A stretch of DNA of 64,000 bases, taken from positions 310,001-374,000 of the forward strand of contig NZ_FVZB01000007.1 in NCBI RefSeq assembly GCF_900166655.1, given 5' to 3'. Made by a program: the position numbers and the translations under genes. This DNA comes from Halobacillus hunanensis. Lineage in GTDB: Bacteria > Bacillota > Bacilli > Bacillales > Halobacillaceae. The notes beneath the pieces are model-generated. The model saw nothing but the letters and a program-made list of their open reading frames with translations. It was not told the DNA's origin and did no database searches. This document shows positions 16,980 through 25,946 of the stretch, one piece after another; the first letter of the stretch is position 1, and each line of letters opens with the position of its first letter.

Positions 16980-18156
16980 AAGAATATCTTATATCATTCT
17001 AGCTAGTCTATCCCTCCTATTCCTCACTGGATGCTGGGATCAAGTTCAGATTGAGCAGCGCGGTTTTGTCCTTGGTGCAGCGATTGACCTGGCAGATGCT
17101 CCATCAAATGGAGATCCTTCGTTTGCCTTAACCTATCAAATCGTAGCACCTGGAGGTTTAGGAGGAGGGAAAGCCCAGGGGCAGAGCGGACAGCAGAAGC
17201 CTTTTTTTAACGTGACTGCTCGGGGCAGCACCATGTTTGACATCACGAGAAATATGGCATCTGAAACGAGCCGAACGCCCTATCTCGGGCACAACCAACT
17301 GGTTATTATTTCAAGCGAAGTGGCGAAAATTCCCCATGCGTTTACTAATATATTAGACATCTTCCTCCGCGATCATGAAATGCGGAGAACCGTGAAGGTA
17401 TTGATTGCCGCTGATCAAGCTAAAGGTGTGCTGCAATTTAAATCTCCTACTGCAAAACTGCCGGTTGCCCACATTGTTTCCATTGCAGAAAACGCACGTA
17501 AAAATATCGCGATTGCTCCTCCGTTACAAATTGGGGAGGTGCATGAATATCTGCTAATCGGAAGAAGTGTAGCTATCCCTCTCATAACCATGTCTTCGCA
17601 GGGTAAAAAAAAGCCTCAAATCAATCGGATGGCCGTGTATCATGGACCCTCCGAAAGAATGGTGGATATTCTTAGCAACGAGGAGACCAAGGGACTGAAT
17701 CTAATTAAGGGAGAGGTTCAAGGAGGGGCGATCACGGTTGAGATAAAAGGAGAATCGGTTGTTTACGAGATTAGACGTGCTAAGTCAAGTATTGTGCCAA
17801 AAATAAAGGGGAAAGATGATATTAAGTTTAACGTAAAGATTGAAACAGAAGGAAAGATCGCAGAATCATTTGCAAACATCGATTACAGGGATCCTGCTAA
17901 TGTTTCTAAAGTAGAGAAAAAAGTAGAAAAGGAGCTTGAGCGGCTGGCAACTGTCACGTTAGAAAAGCTTCATGAGGATTTACAAGTTGATGTGTTCGAT
18001 TTTGCCCGTTATGTAAAGAAGGCTGATTATCAATTGTGGATGTCAATCAAGGAGGATTGGGATTCAGGAAAAAATTATTTTTCTCAAAGTACCATTTCTA
18101 TTCAAACAGACACAGTCGTAAGAAGTGAAGGCGCTGTAATTGATACAGAGGAGTAA
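16972..18156 (+). CDS. spore germination receptor lipoprotein C (GerAC family)
   Basis: The 394-residue C subunit has a signal peptide ending in the lipobox LTGC (Cys about 21) followed at once by WDQVQIEQRGFVLGAAID, the standard GerAC N-terminus. The three-domain body is present, with the RGSTMFDITRNMASETSR segment and a long basic middle. It should be lipidated by Lgt and sit on the outer face of the inner spore membrane with the A and B subunits. The start ATG is inside the end of the B gene. Confidence 0.92.
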   Translation: MGKRISYIILASLSLLFLTGCWDQVQIEQRGFVLGAAIDLADAPSNGDPSFALTYQIVAPGGLGGGKAQGQSGQQKPFFNVTARGSTMFDITRNMASETSRTPYLGHNQLVIISSEVAKIPHAFTNILDIFLRDHEMRRTVKVLIAADQAKGVLQFKSPTAKLPVAHIVSIAENARKNIAIAPPLQIGEVHEYLLIGRSVAIPLITMSSQGKKKPQINRMAVYHGPSERMVDILSNEETKGLNLIKGEVQGGAITVEIKGESVVYEIRRAKSSIVPKIKGKDDIKFNVKIETEGKIAESFANIDYRDPANVSKVEKKVEKELERLATVTLEKLHEDLQVDVFDFARYVKKADYQLWMSIKEDWDSGKNYFSQSTISIQTDTVVRSEGAVIDTEE

Positions 18157-18177
18157 CTGAAGTGGAGGAGAGTGTAT

Positions 18178-18345
18178 ATGTGGGATAATATAGTAGGCCG
18201 GTTCCCAACCACAATGATCATTATTTGCACGGCGCTTTCTTTTGCAGTCCCAATGGCTGTATATAAAGTGAATCAAGCTATCCATCAACATGGGGACCCT
18301 CCCTGGAAAAAGAATAAAGACAAGCAGACGAATCAATCAAAGTAA
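18178..18345 (+). CDS. small germination-operon membrane protein, 55 aa (D-subunit-like)
   Basis: A 56-codon frame follows the C gene by 21 bases with a strong GGAGGAG ribosome site 7 bases before ATG. The product has one clear membrane helix (about 11-30, TMIIICTALSFAVPMAVYKV) and a short charged tail rich in K and Q. Some ger operons carry a fourth small gene (GerKD, GerUD) that tunes the germinant response; those usually have two helices, so this may be a shorter relative or an unrelated small protein. The terminator just after it closes the four-gene operon. Confidence 0.75.
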   Translation: MWDNIVGRFPTTMIIICTALSFAVPMAVYKVNQAIHQHGDPPWKKNKDKQTNQSK

Positions 18346-18352
18346 ATTATGT

Positions 18353-18376
18353 AAGAGGGCTTTCGACCCTCTTTGT
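18353..18376 (+). terminator. Rho-independent terminator of the ger operon
   Basis: AAGAGGG and CCCTCTTT form a short GC-rich stem with a 7-base loop, 7 bases after the last gene. Confidence 0.7.
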
Positions 18377-18389
18377 AAATCATCATGAT

Positions 18390-18692
18390 TTAAGTGTTTG
18401 GAGCATTCGGGGCATCTTCGTAAGGCTGTTCTGTATCTTTGCCTTTTTCGTCGTGCGTTGGGTGCGCCCCGGGTACCTGCCGCGGCAAGTTCTGGTGCAA
18501 GTTGCGGTTTTCGTAGGTGAAGGCGCTATAAAACTGCTGATCACCTTCCCATGGTGTTTCCTTATTTTCAACCGGTGCTTTGTCATTAACCGGCGCTCCA
18601 TAAGGTCCTTCCACAAACTCTTCAGACGTCAAAAAGTTACGCTGTGTTTCCACATTTGAGAAATCAGTGTATTGTCTTTTTTTACGTGCCAT
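18390..18692 (-). CDS. conserved hydrophilic protein, 100 aa
   Basis: The product is highly polar and low in hydrophobic residues, with no membrane segment. It starts MARKKRQYTDFSNVETQRNF and contains the proline- and glycine-rich stretches EGPYGAPVNDKAP and PRQVPGAHPTHD, which suggests an extended or disordered protein. I recall similar short proteins of unknown function in other Bacillaceae but cannot name the family. GAGGTG precedes the ATG by 6 bases. It converges on the ger operon, and a link to spores is only a guess from location. Confidence 0.7.
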   Translation of the reverse strand: MARKKRQYTDFSNVETQRNFLTSEEFVEGPYGAPVNDKAPVENKETPWEGDQQFYSAFTYENRNLHQNLPRQVPGAHPTHDEKGKDTEQPYEDAPNAPNT

Positions 18693-18866
18693 CCTAACAC
18701 CTCAAATCATTTGATTTACCTATAGTGTTGCCTTGATGAGAAAATTTATTATGGGGAGACAGAGATAGGTTAAATGGAGGTTCCTCAACTGTGGAGCAGG
18801 AATAGAATAGACATAAGGGCAGGAATCATACACTTCCTGACATTCATGAACAAGAGGGATTGAACC

Positions 18867-19160
18867 ATGGAAAATGAAATTATGCAGCAGGTTCTCCTTT
18901 TCACGACAGTGATTAGTCCATTCGTTTTTGGCGTCATTGAAGTAGTGAAAAAAGCGTTTCGGATTCCAAAAAAATATATCCCGCTATTAAGTGTGGGGAT
19001 TGGTTTACTAGCCGGGATCGCGGCATTTCCATTCACAGATATGAGCCTTATGCTCAGAATTTGGGCAGGTGTCGGAGCTGGGTTATCCGGAACTGGACTG
19101 TTTGAGATGGTTAAGAAACGTGAAGGTTTTTCAAAAAAAGATAGCGATACAGAGTCATAG
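18867..19160 (+). CDS. A118-type phage holin-like protein
   Basis: The 97-residue protein resembles the Hol118 (Listeria phage A118) holin family: three hydrophobic segments (about 7-25, 37-55, 63-80), a GVIEVVKKAFRIPKKYIPLLS motif, and a charged tail ending KKDSDTES. There is no endolysin, tail gene or integrase nearby, so it is not part of a prophage visible here; domesticated holin-like genes of this type are common in Bacillaceae chromosomes. It may form membrane pores or help secretion. GAGGG precedes the ATG and a terminator follows at once. Confidence 0.75.
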   Translation: MENEIMQQVLLFTTVISPFVFGVIEVVKKAFRIPKKYIPLLSVGIGLLAGIAAFPFTDMSLMLRIWAGVGAGLSGTGLFEMVKKREGFSKKDSDTES

Positions 19161-19190
19161 TCACACGTTTAGCAAGCGTGTGACATTTTT
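19160..19190 (+). terminator. Rho-independent terminator
   Basis: GTCACACG and CGTGTGAC are perfect arms around a short loop, followed by ATTTTTG. It begins at the stop codon of the holin-like gene. Confidence 0.85.
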
Positions 19191-19328
19191 GTGACAAAAA
19201 AAGAAGGATAAGCCCAGTCGTGATGGGTAGTATCATGGTAAAGGATGAAAGAAACAAATTGGGTTTTTGAGATAAATAAGAAAAAAACTCAAACAATAAA
19301 TAGTTCGGAATCCTTTTCATAGCTTGGA

Positions 19329-19342
19329 TGTAAACGCTTAAC
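19329..19342 (+). promoter_or_regulatory. cre-like site upstream of ilvE
   Basis: TGTAAACGCTTAAC matches the CcpA consensus TGWAANCGNTNWCA at 12 of 14 positions. It lies about 48 bases before the predicted -35, an activating distance. CcpA is known to activate the B. subtilis ilv-leu operon. Confidence 0.45.
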
Positions 19343-19361
19343 TTAATAATCGAATAATCTA

Positions 19362-19376
19362 ATAGTTCAGAAAACT
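19362..19376 (+). promoter_or_regulatory. CodY-like box upstream of ilvE
   Basis: ATAGTTCAGAAAACT matches AATTTTCWGAAAATT at 11 of 15 positions and ends 13 bases before the -35. CodY represses branched-chain amino acid synthesis when isoleucine, leucine, valine and GTP are plentiful. Confidence 0.5.
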
Positions 19377-19389
19377 TTTAAAAAACCTG

Positions 19390-19418
19390 TTGACCTTCTG
19401 CGAAAATGGAGTTAAAGT
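19390..19418 (+). promoter_or_regulatory. predicted ilvE operon promoter
   Basis: TTGACC at 19390-19395 and TAAAGT at 19413-19418 are 17 bases apart. This leaves a leader of about 165 bases before ilvE. Confidence 0.55.
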
Positions 19419-19483
19419 AGTCCTCAATCAACTTCATCGCTTTCAAAAGATTGCGCCTAGTTGATTCATGTGGAAGACCGACC

Positions 19484-19524
19484 CCGGACCCTGACAAATG
19501 TAGGAAATTCTTACACAGGGTCCC
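19484..19524 (+). other. leader hairpin upstream of ilvE
   Basis: GGACCCTG pairs with CAGGGTCC, and inside it TGTAGGAA pairs with TTCTTACA. A C-run follows and there is no T-run, so it looks like an RNA-structure element rather than a terminator. Its role is unknown. Confidence 0.55.
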
Positions 19525-19587
19525 CCATATTAATTACTATCTTTGCCCATTTTAAACATTAAACTATTAAAGAAAGGAGTGCTTTGA

Positions 19588-20493
19588 ATGAGCAGCCAGT
19601 GGATTTATTTAAGTGGCGAATACGTCGACAAAAGTGAAGCCGTTGTGTCAGTTTATGACCATGGTTTTCTCTATGGAGATGGGGTGTTTGAAGGTATTCG
19701 TGTCTATGACGGCAACATTTTTAAACTGGAAGAGCATCTAAATCGTCTCTATGATTCAGCAAAGTCCGTTATGCTTCACATTCCATATGAAAAGGAGGAA
19801 CTGGAGCAGATTATTGCTGAAACTGTCCGCAAGAATCAACTGGAAACGGCGTACATTCGTGTGGTTGTCTCTAGAGGCGCCGGCAACCTCGGGCTTGACC
19901 CGACGAGTTGTGCTGAGCCACGAGTGGTTGTCATTGCCGAAGCACTTGCTTTATTTCCTAAAGAATTATATGAGCGGGGAGTTCGTCTGGCTTCTGCATC
20001 AAGCCGCAGAAACAGACCAGATATCCTGCCTCCCCAAGTGAAATCATTAAATTATTTAAATAATATTCTGGTGAAAATGGAAGCCAATCAAGTAGGTGTG
20101 GATGAAGCGCTTATGATGAACGATCAAGGATATGTTACGGAGGGTTCGGCAGATAACATTTTTATTGTCAAGAATGGCACGATCTACACTCCTCCGGTGT
20201 ACCTTGGAGCGTTGGAAGGCATCACTCGCAATGCGATTATCGATCTTGCAGAGCAAAAAGGTTATAAAATGAAGCAGGAACCGTTCACAAGGCACGATGT
20301 TTATGTGGCTGATGAAGTCTTTTTAACAGGCACGGCTGCTGAAGTGATTGCAGTCGTAGAAGTGGATCAGCGAAAAGTGGGTGACGGAAAGCCTGGAGTC
20401 GTTACGAGCCATTTACTATCTGAGTTTAGAAAAATTACGACGACTGATGGCGTTCAAGTTTACCCGTCTAAAAATAAAGAGCAAGTAAGCTAG
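19588..20493 (+). CDS. ilvE: branched-chain amino acid aminotransferase
   Basis: This 301-residue class-IV PLP aminotransferase catalyses the last step of valine, leucine and isoleucine synthesis. Family marks are FLYGDGVFEGIRVY near residue 27, the PLP lysine (Lys152) in PPQVKSLNYLNNIL, and EGSADNIFIV. Length is typical of the short bacterial form. AAAGGAG precedes the ATG. It is the first gene of the ilv-leu cluster and lies upstream of the T-box, so its own transcription is not subject to that riboswitch; CodY-like and cre-like sites upstream suggest control at initiation. In B. subtilis ilvE homologues lie elsewhere. Confidence 0.93.
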   Translation: MSSQWIYLSGEYVDKSEAVVSVYDHGFLYGDGVFEGIRVYDGNIFKLEEHLNRLYDSAKSVMLHIPYEKEELEQIIAETVRKNQLETAYIRVVVSRGAGNLGLDPTSCAEPRVVVIAEALALFPKELYERGVRLASASSRRNRPDILPPQVKSLNYLNNILVKMEANQVGVDEALMMNDQGYVTEGSADNIFIVKNGTIYTPPVYLGALEGITRNAIIDLAEQKGYKMKQEPFTRHDVYVADEVFLTGTAAEVIAVVEVDQRKVGDGKPGVVTSHLLSEFRKITTTDGVQVYPSKNKEQVS

Positions 20494-20519
20494 AAACGAA
20501 AAACAACTGAATCCAAAAA

Positions 20520-20828
20520 CTCGAAGACAGGAATAAAGGAATAAGATCAAGCTTTCCCAGAGAGCCGGGGTTGCTGGAAGCCCGGAATTGCTGCTTATTC
20601 TGACATCATCCTTGAGTGTCCCGACTGAACGATTTCGTTAAGTAGGTGGGACCAGGTGTTAAAAACACACCTGTTATCAAAATGCGAGCTTGAAAACGAT
20701 AAGCTCCTTAAGGCGTACGATTGTACGCGAATGAGGGTGGTACCGTGGAATAACAAGAAGACCTTTTCACCCCTCTTTCTCTCTACCAATCTGTGTAGAA
20801 GAGAAGAGGGAGGAAAAGGTCTTTTTTT
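20520..20828 (+). promoter_or_regulatory. T-box riboswitch, isoleucine (AUC) specifier
   Basis: The region has all T-box parts. Stem I has a base helix CTCGAAG/CTTGAG and a second helix GAATAAG/CTTATTC (20539-20545 with 20594-20600), with apical elements AGAGAGC and GCTGGAA. The specifier loop reads GACATCATCCTTGAG, where ATC at 20605-20607 fits an isoleucine codon. The T-box sequence AGGGTGGTACCGTG is at 20734-20747; its TGGT bulge suits the ACCA end of an A73 tRNA. The competing terminator follows. Uncharged tRNA-Ile should promote read-through into ilvB-ilvA. It sits inside the cluster, after ilvE. Confidence 0.9.
20758..20828 (+). terminator. T-box-controlled attenuator
   Basis: AGACCTTTTC and CCCCTCTT pair with AGAGGGAGG and AAAAGGTCT to give a long stem ending in TTTTTTT. 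It is mutually exclusive with the antiterminator that includes the T-box sequence. Confidence 0.88.
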
Positions 20829-20877
20829 ATAGCTAAAGTGATCAACACTATTACTTTTTAGGAGGGATTAAAAATCT

Positions 20878-22593
20878 ATGAAGGCTGAAGCAACTCACAA
20901 CGTGAAGACAGCACCACGTACGGGAGCAGATTTGTTAGTAGAGGCACTAATCGAACAGGGGGTTGATACGTTATTTGGATATCCGGGTGGAGCTGTACTC
21001 CCGGTTTATGATGCGATCTACCGGGCAGGAGAGTCATTTGATCATATTTTGCCACGTCACGAACAGGGCGCAATTCATGCAGCTGAAGGCTTTGCACGAG
21101 TATCAGGGCGTCCGGGAGTTGTAATCGGTACTTCAGGTCCGGGTGCTACTAATTTAATTACCGGAATTGCTGATGCAATGATGGATTCTCTGCCGGTTGT
21201 CATTTTCACCGGGCAAGTGGCCAAGGGAGTGATCGGAACCGATGCCTTTCAGGAATCGGATGTGATGGGGATCACAACACCGATTACAAAGCACAACTAC
21301 CAGGTTCAGCGCATTGAGGAGCTGCCAAGGGTCGTTAAAGAGGCATTTCATATTGCCACAACAGGACGTCCAGGACCGGTTGTAGTGGATATCCCAAAAG
21401 ATATTTCTTCAACGGTTCACGAAGCAAAAGTGGATGCAAGCTTTCATTTACCGGGCTATCAGCCGACACTTAATCCGAACCCACTGCAAATCAAAAAGTT
21501 ACATGATGCCTTACTGCAAGCGAAGAGGCCAGTAGTTTTGGCAGGAGCGGGTGTCATTCATGCAGGTGGATCTGAGGAACTCAGCAAATTCGTCGAGGCT
21601 TATGAACTGCCAATAACGACAACGCTATTAGGATTAGGGAGTTTTCCAGGCAGCAGCCGGCTCTCACTCGGGATGGCCGGGATGCACGGGACATACACAG
21701 CGAACATGGCGCTGTACGAAAGTGATCTGCTCATCAATATCGGAGCACGATTTGATGACAGGCTGACAGGGAATTTACAGCATTTTGCTCCGCACGCTAA
21801 AGTCGCTCATGTCGATATTGATCCAGCCGAAATTGGTAAAAACGTCCCTACCGACATTCCGATTGTATCGGATGCAAAGACTGCATTAGCAGCTCTGAAT
21901 CATCATCCTTCTGGAAAACTTGAACACAGTGATTGGCTCGAAAAGACGCAGTCCAATAAAAATGAATTCCCACTGTGGCATCAGGACTTTGATTCCGACA
22001 TTGCACCGCAGTGGCTCATGAAAAAGGTTCATGACTATACGAACGGGGACTCGATCGTGACAACTGACGTTGGGCAGCATCAAATGTGGGCGGCACAATA
22101 TTATAGTTTTCATCAGCCTAATCGCTGGGTCACATCAGGCGGACTTGGAACAATGGGATTTGGCTTTCCGGCAGCGATCGGGGCACAAATTGCCGATCCA
22201 AATGCGAAGGTCGTATCTGTTGTTGGAGATGGCGGATTTCAGATGACCTTGCAGGAACTTTCGCTTCTTCAGGAAAGAAAGCTGCCGGTTAAAGTGGTCA
22301 TTGTCAATAACCAGGCATTAGGGATGGTAAGGCAATGGCAGGAGAGTTTTTATGATAAACGTTACTCCCATTCGATTATTGATACGCAGCCAGATTTTGT
22401 GAAATTGGCGGAAAGTTATCAAATCCCGGGCTATCGACTTGATTCAAGGGAACAAGTAGAGGAAGTTCTACCGTCCGTATTAAATGATCCTCATCCAGCC
22501 GTTATTGACTGCCGAGTCATTCAAGAAGAAAATGTCTATCCAATGATTGCACCAGGAAAAGGGCTGCATGAAATGATCGGGGTGAAACGATGA
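20878..22593 (+). CDS. ilvB: acetolactate synthase, catalytic (large) subunit
   Basis: The 571-residue ThDP enzyme joins pyruvate with pyruvate or 2-oxobutyrate, the first shared step to valine, leucine and isoleucine. The catalytic Glu lies in [16 protein letters not shown], the ThDP/Mg motif [13 protein letters not shown] is near residue 450, and [11 protein letters not shown] contacts FAD. Length and domain order are normal. AGGAGGG lies before the ATG, 50 bases after the T-box terminator. The regulatory subunit follows with an ATGA overlap. Confidence 0.95.
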   Translation: MKAEATHNVKTAPRTGADLLVEALIEQGVDTLFGYPGGAVLPVYDAIYRAGESFDHILPRHEQGAIHAAEGFARVSGRPGVVIGTSGPGATNLITGIADAMMDSLPVVIFTGQVAKGVIGTDAFQESDVMGITTPITKHNYQVQRIEELPRVVKEAFHIATTGRPGPVVVDIPKDISSTVHEAKVDASFHLPGYQPTLNPNPLQIKKLHDALLQAKRPVVLAGAGVIHAGGSEELSKFVEAYELPITTTLLGLGSFPGSSRLSLGMAGMHGTYTANMALYESDLLINIGARFDDRLTGNLQHFAPHAKVAHVDIDPAEIGKNVPTDIPIVSDAKTALAALNHHPSGKLEHSDWLEKTQSNKNEFPLWHQDFDSDIAPQWLMKKVHDYTNGDSIVTTDVGQHQMWAAQYYSFHQPNRWVTSGGLGTMGFGFPAAIGAQIADPNAKVVSVVGDGGFQMTLQELSLLQERKLPVKVVIVNNQALGMVRQWQESFYDKRYSHSIIDTQPDFVKLAESYQIPGYRLDSREQVEEVLPSVLNDPHPAVIDCRVIQEENVYPMIAPGKGLHEMIGVKR

Positions 22594-23111
22594 AACGTAT
22601 TGTCACAGCGATCGTTCACAATCGAAGCGGTGTGCTAAACCGTGTAACCGGCTTACTTGCCAAACGCCAGTTTAACATTGAAAGCATTTCGGTAGGCCGT
22701 ACCGAAACGGAGGGCATTTCAAAAATGACCTTTGTAGTGGAGATCGAGGATGAACGAAAGCTTGAACAGCTGACGAAACAGCTGAATAAACAGGTAGATG
22801 TCTTAAAGGTATCTGATATTACTGATAAAGCAATCGTCGCCCGCGAACTGGCGATGGTGAAGGTCATCAGCAATCCGCAAGTTCGCAGTGAGATCCAGGG
22901 AATCATTGAACCGTTCAGGGCAACGGTGATCGATGTTAGCCGTGAAAATACGACGATTCAAGTAACAGGGAACTCAGACAAAGTAGATGCGCTGATTGAT
23001 TTGCTTCGGCCATACGGCATCAAGGAATTAGCCAGAACAGGCTTAACCGCCTTCACTCGGGGCCACCAAAAGCAAGTAGCAGAAATAAAGTCTTACTCAT
23101 TATTGAAATAA
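22590..23111 (+). CDS. ilvH: acetolactate synthase, regulatory (small) subunit
   Basis: This 173-residue protein has an N-terminal ACT domain ([33 protein letters not shown]) and a second ACT-like C-terminal half. It stabilises IlvB and gives feedback inhibition by valine. The start overlaps the ilvB stop. After it the operon has a 262-base gap filled with repeat and hairpin sequences before ilvC. Confidence 0.94.
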   Translation: MKRIVTAIVHNRSGVLNRVTGLLAKRQFNIESISVGRTETEGISKMTFVVEIEDERKLEQLTKQLNKQVDVLKVSDITDKAIVARELAMVKVISNPQVRSEIQGIIEPFRATVIDVSRENTTIQVTGNSDKVDALIDLLRPYGIKELARTGLTAFTRGHQKQVAEIKSYSLLK

Positions 23112-23163
23112 GGTGTTTTATCGATGAGTTTATGAAAAGTAAACCGATGATATAGAGGTTGAT

Positions 23164-23242
23164 TGGCGCGGAAGGTGCGAGACTCCTGAGGGAGAAGCGG
23201 ACAGGTGAGACCCCGCAGGCGGAGAGCGCCGAGGCGATAGCG
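23164..23242. repeat. half copy of dispersed palindromic repeat within the operon
   Basis: GCGAGACTCCTGAGGGAG, GACAGGTGAGACCCCGCAGG and GCGCCGAGG are the left half of the repeat family at 10937 and 47083. The right half (GCGGAAAGCGA) is missing. It lies between ilvH and ilvC. Confidence 0.6.
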
Positions 23243-23281
23243 CGTATAAGGAAGTTCGACTAAGAGCGGGAACAGATAGGA

Positions 23282-23340
23282 AGTTCGGTTAAGACCGGCA
23301 CGTCCTGTGCCAACACCGAACTACCCCACATCCTGTGGGG
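23282..23340 (+). other. tandem hairpins between ilvH and ilvC
   Basis: AGTTCGGT...ACCGAACT encloses GGCAC...GTGCC (23282-23322), and CCCCACA-TCC-TGTGGGG follows directly (23324-23340). No T-run follows on the plus strand. Since ilvC starts 34 bases later, this could be an mRNA processing or stabilising structure, as reported for ilvC mRNA in B. subtilis. Confidence 0.6.
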
Positions 23341-23373
23341 CAAAAAATTAAAATTGGAAAGGATGAATGAACA

Positions 23374-24405
23374 ATGGCACAAGTTTACTATCACAACGAT
23401 ATCAAAGATGAGGTACTAAAAAACAAAAAGGTTGCAGTAGTAGGATACGGTTCCCAAGGACACGCACACGCACAGAATTTGAAAGACAGCGGTTATAACG
23501 TTGTCGTTGGATTGAGAAAAGGGAAATCATGGGACCAGGCCGTAGAAGACGGAGTAGAAGTTAAAACAGTCGCAGACGCAGTAGCTGAAGCCGATGTTGT
23601 TATGGTGCTGCTTCCTGATGAGCATCAGCCAAAAGTGTATGAAGAGCAGATCAAACCAAATCTAAAAGCAGGATCAGCTTTAGCTTTTGCTCATGGCTTT
23701 AATGTTCATTTCAATCAAGTGGTAGCTCCTGATAACGTGGATGTTTTCCTCGTTGCTCCTAAAGGACCAGGACACCTTGTTCGCCGTACATTTGTAGAAG
23801 GAGCAGGAGTTCCTTCATTATTCGGTGTCGAACAAGATGTGACAGGTTCAGCCCGCGAAGTTGCTTTAGCGTATTCAAAAGGAATCGGCAGCGGTCGTGC
23901 GGGTGTATTGGAAACAACGTTCCAGGAAGAAACGGAAACGGATCTGTTCGGAGAGCAAGCTGTTCTATGCGGTGGACTTACAAGCTTAGTAAAATCTGGA
24001 TTTGAAACGCTGACAGAAGCAGGTTATCAACCGGAAGTGGCTTACTTCGAATGTCTGCACGAGTTGAAGCTGATCGTTGACCTCATGTATGAAGGCGGAC
24101 TTGAAGGCATGCGTTATTCTATCTCAGATACAGCCCAGTGGGGGGACTTCGTATCAGGGCCGCGTGTCGTGAATGAAGAAACAAAAGCTCGCATGAAGGA
24201 AGTTCTGAATGAAATCCAATCCGGTAAATTCGCGAAAGGCTGGATCCTTGAAAACCAAGCAAATCGTCCTGAATTTAACGCCGTGAATGCCCGCGAGAGC
24301 CAGCACCAAATCGAGAAAGTAGGGGAGGAGTTACGTGAATTAATGCCTTTTGTTAAGAAATCTCAATCAAAAGAAAAGGAAGTGGTCACTCATGGCTCAC
24401 GTTAA
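23374..24405 (+). CDS. ilvC: ketol-acid reductoisomerase
   Basis: The 343-residue class-I enzyme performs the alkyl migration and NADPH reduction that makes dihydroxy acids from acetolactate or acetohydroxybutyrate. The Rossmann motif is [13 protein letters not shown] near residue 24, and the metal-binding knot region has [15 protein letters not shown] and [22 protein letters not shown] helices. GGAAAGG precedes the ATG. The last codons run into the leuA gene (14-base overlap), giving a slightly long tail. Dihydroxy-acid dehydratase (ilvD) is not in the window. Confidence 0.95.
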   Translation: MAQVYYHNDIKDEVLKNKKVAVVGYGSQGHAHAQNLKDSGYNVVVGLRKGKSWDQAVEDGVEVKTVADAVAEADVVMVLLPDEHQPKVYEEQIKPNLKAGSALAFAHGFNVHFNQVVAPDNVDVFLVAPKGPGHLVRRTFVEGAGVPSLFGVEQDVTGSAREVALAYSKGIGSGRAGVLETTFQEETETDLFGEQAVLCGGLTSLVKSGFETLTEAGYQPEVAYFECLHELKLIVDLMYEGGLEGMRYSISDTAQWGDFVSGPRVVNEETKARMKEVLNEIQSGKFAKGWILENQANRPEFNAVNARESQHQIEKVGEELRELMPFVKKSQSKEKEVVTHGSR

Positions 24406-25933
24406 TGTATTCGATACAACGCTAAGAGATGGAGAACAATCTGCCGGCGTGAACTTGAATCGTTTAGAGAAGATTGAGATTGCTAAACAATTGGAACGAC
24501 TGGGTGTAGATATTATGGAGGCGGGCTTTCCCGCTTCCTCCCAGGAAGATTTTGAAGCAGTCAGGGAAATAGCGAATACGGTTCGAAACTGTTCTGTGAC
24601 TGCCCTTGCCCGATCGTATAGAAGCGATATTGATACAGCATGGGAAGCGCTGAAAGAAGGCGCTGAGCCACGGCTTCACATTTTTCTGGCTACGTCACCG
24701 ATTCATATGACGCATAAGTTGAAAAAAACACCAGATGAGGTCGTGCAAACAGCGGTAGAATCCGTTGCCTATGCAAAAGAGAAATTCCCGTTTGTTCAGT
24801 GGTCAGCTGAAGATGCAACACGCTCTGACTATGATTTTCTCGTTCACATTATCGAAAAAGTGATCGAGGCGGGAGCAGACGTGATTAACCTGCCGGATAC
24901 TGTGGGCTATACGACTCCTGTAGAATACGCTAAACTTTTCAATTATGTAAAAGAGCATGTGAAAAATATCGACCAGGTCACGCTGTCTGCTCACTGTCAC
25001 GATGATCTCGGCATGGCGGTCAGTAACTCGCTGTCAGCGATTGAAGCAGGAGCTGGACAGATCGAAGGAACGATCAACGGAATTGGTGAACGCGCGGGAA
25101 ACGCGGCACTTGAGGAAATATCTGTAGCGCTTGAAATTCGGAAAGATCACTATGATTTTCACACAGGATTGGTCTTGAAGGAAATCAAAAGAACGAGTGA
25201 TCTCGTTAGTAAGCTGACCGGTATGCAAATCCCGGGCAACAAAGCAGTCGTCGGCCGCAATGCCTTCGCTCATGAATCAGGCATTCACCAAGATGGCGTA
25301 TTGAAAGAAGCTACGACGTACGAAATTATCACTCCTAACATGGTTGGTATCGATTCCAACAACCTTGTTCTCGGAAAACATTCTGGTCGTCACGCCTTTA
25401 AGCAAAAGGCAGAATCACTAGGATTCCAATTGACAGACAGCAAACTGAAAGAGGCTTTTCATTCGTTTAAAGATTTGACCGGCAAGAAGAAAGAAGTGAC
25501 GGATGGGGATTTGTTTGCGATTCTTACCGATAAACAGACGGAAAGTGAAGATGTAGCGAAATATGAATTGAAAGCTTTTCAAGTTCAATATGGCAGTATC
25601 AACCGGCCAACGGCTACGATCCTATTAACGAGGCCTGACGGCAAGGAAGCAGAGAAAGCGAGCACAGGTGAAGGCAGTGTTGAAGCGATCTACAACACGT
25701 TGGATGAACTGCTTGATGAAGAAGTGCACTTGCAAGATTACCAGCTCAGTTCAATTGGCAAAGGGAGAGACGCCCTTGCGGAAGTATACGTGCAGCTGAC
25801 CGTTAACGATGTCACAACATCAGGACGCGGGTCCGCACAGGATGTATTGGAAGCTTCAGCTCACGCCTTTTTAAATGCCGTCAATCGTACACTGCAATCC
25901 AATGAACAGCAAGTAAAAAAAGTTCAAGCATAA
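24392..25933 (+). CDS. leuA: 2-isopropylmalate synthase
   Basis: This 513-residue enzyme condenses acetyl-CoA with 2-oxoisovalerate, the committed step to leucine. The start [20 protein letters not shown] gives the metal-binding Asp, HCHDDLGMA supplies the two histidines, and the C-terminal ~120 residues form the leucine-sensing LeuA dimer domain. ATG 24392 is chosen over an earlier TTG because AAAAGGAAG precedes it and the protein then starts as in the family. It overlaps the end of ilvC. Confidence 0.95.
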   Translation: MAHVNVFDTTLRDGEQSAGVNLNRLEKIEIAKQLERLGVDIMEAGFPASSQEDFEAVREIANTVRNCSVTALARSYRSDIDTAWEALKEGAEPRLHIFLATSPIHMTHKLKKTPDEVVQTAVESVAYAKEKFPFVQWSAEDATRSDYDFLVHIIEKVIEAGADVINLPDTVGYTTPVEYAKLFNYVKEHVKNIDQVTLSAHCHDDLGMAVSNSLSAIEAGAGQIEGTINGIGERAGNAALEEISVALEIRKDHYDFHTGLVLKEIKRTSDLVSKLTGMQIPGNKAVVGRNAFAHESGIHQDGVLKEATTYEIITPNMVGIDSNNLVLGKHSGRHAFKQKAESLGFQLTDSKLKEAFHSFKDLTGKKKEVTDGDLFAILTDKQTESEDVAKYELKAFQVQYGSINRPTATILLTRPDGKEAEKASTGEGSVEAIYNTLDELLDEEVHLQDYQLSSIGKGRDALAEVYVQLTVNDVTTSGRGSAQDVLEASAHAFLNAVNRTLQSNEQQVKKVQA

Positions 25934-25946
25934 GGAGGGAAAGCAA

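Noticed and set aside
18867..19160. Prophage remnant
   Set aside because: Only a holin-like gene is present; there is no lysin, structural gene, integrase or attachment repeat nearby.
19111..19320. 69-residue minus-strand open frame across the holin-like gene end
   Set aside because: It overlaps the terminator and the end of the holin-like gene and has no ribosome site.
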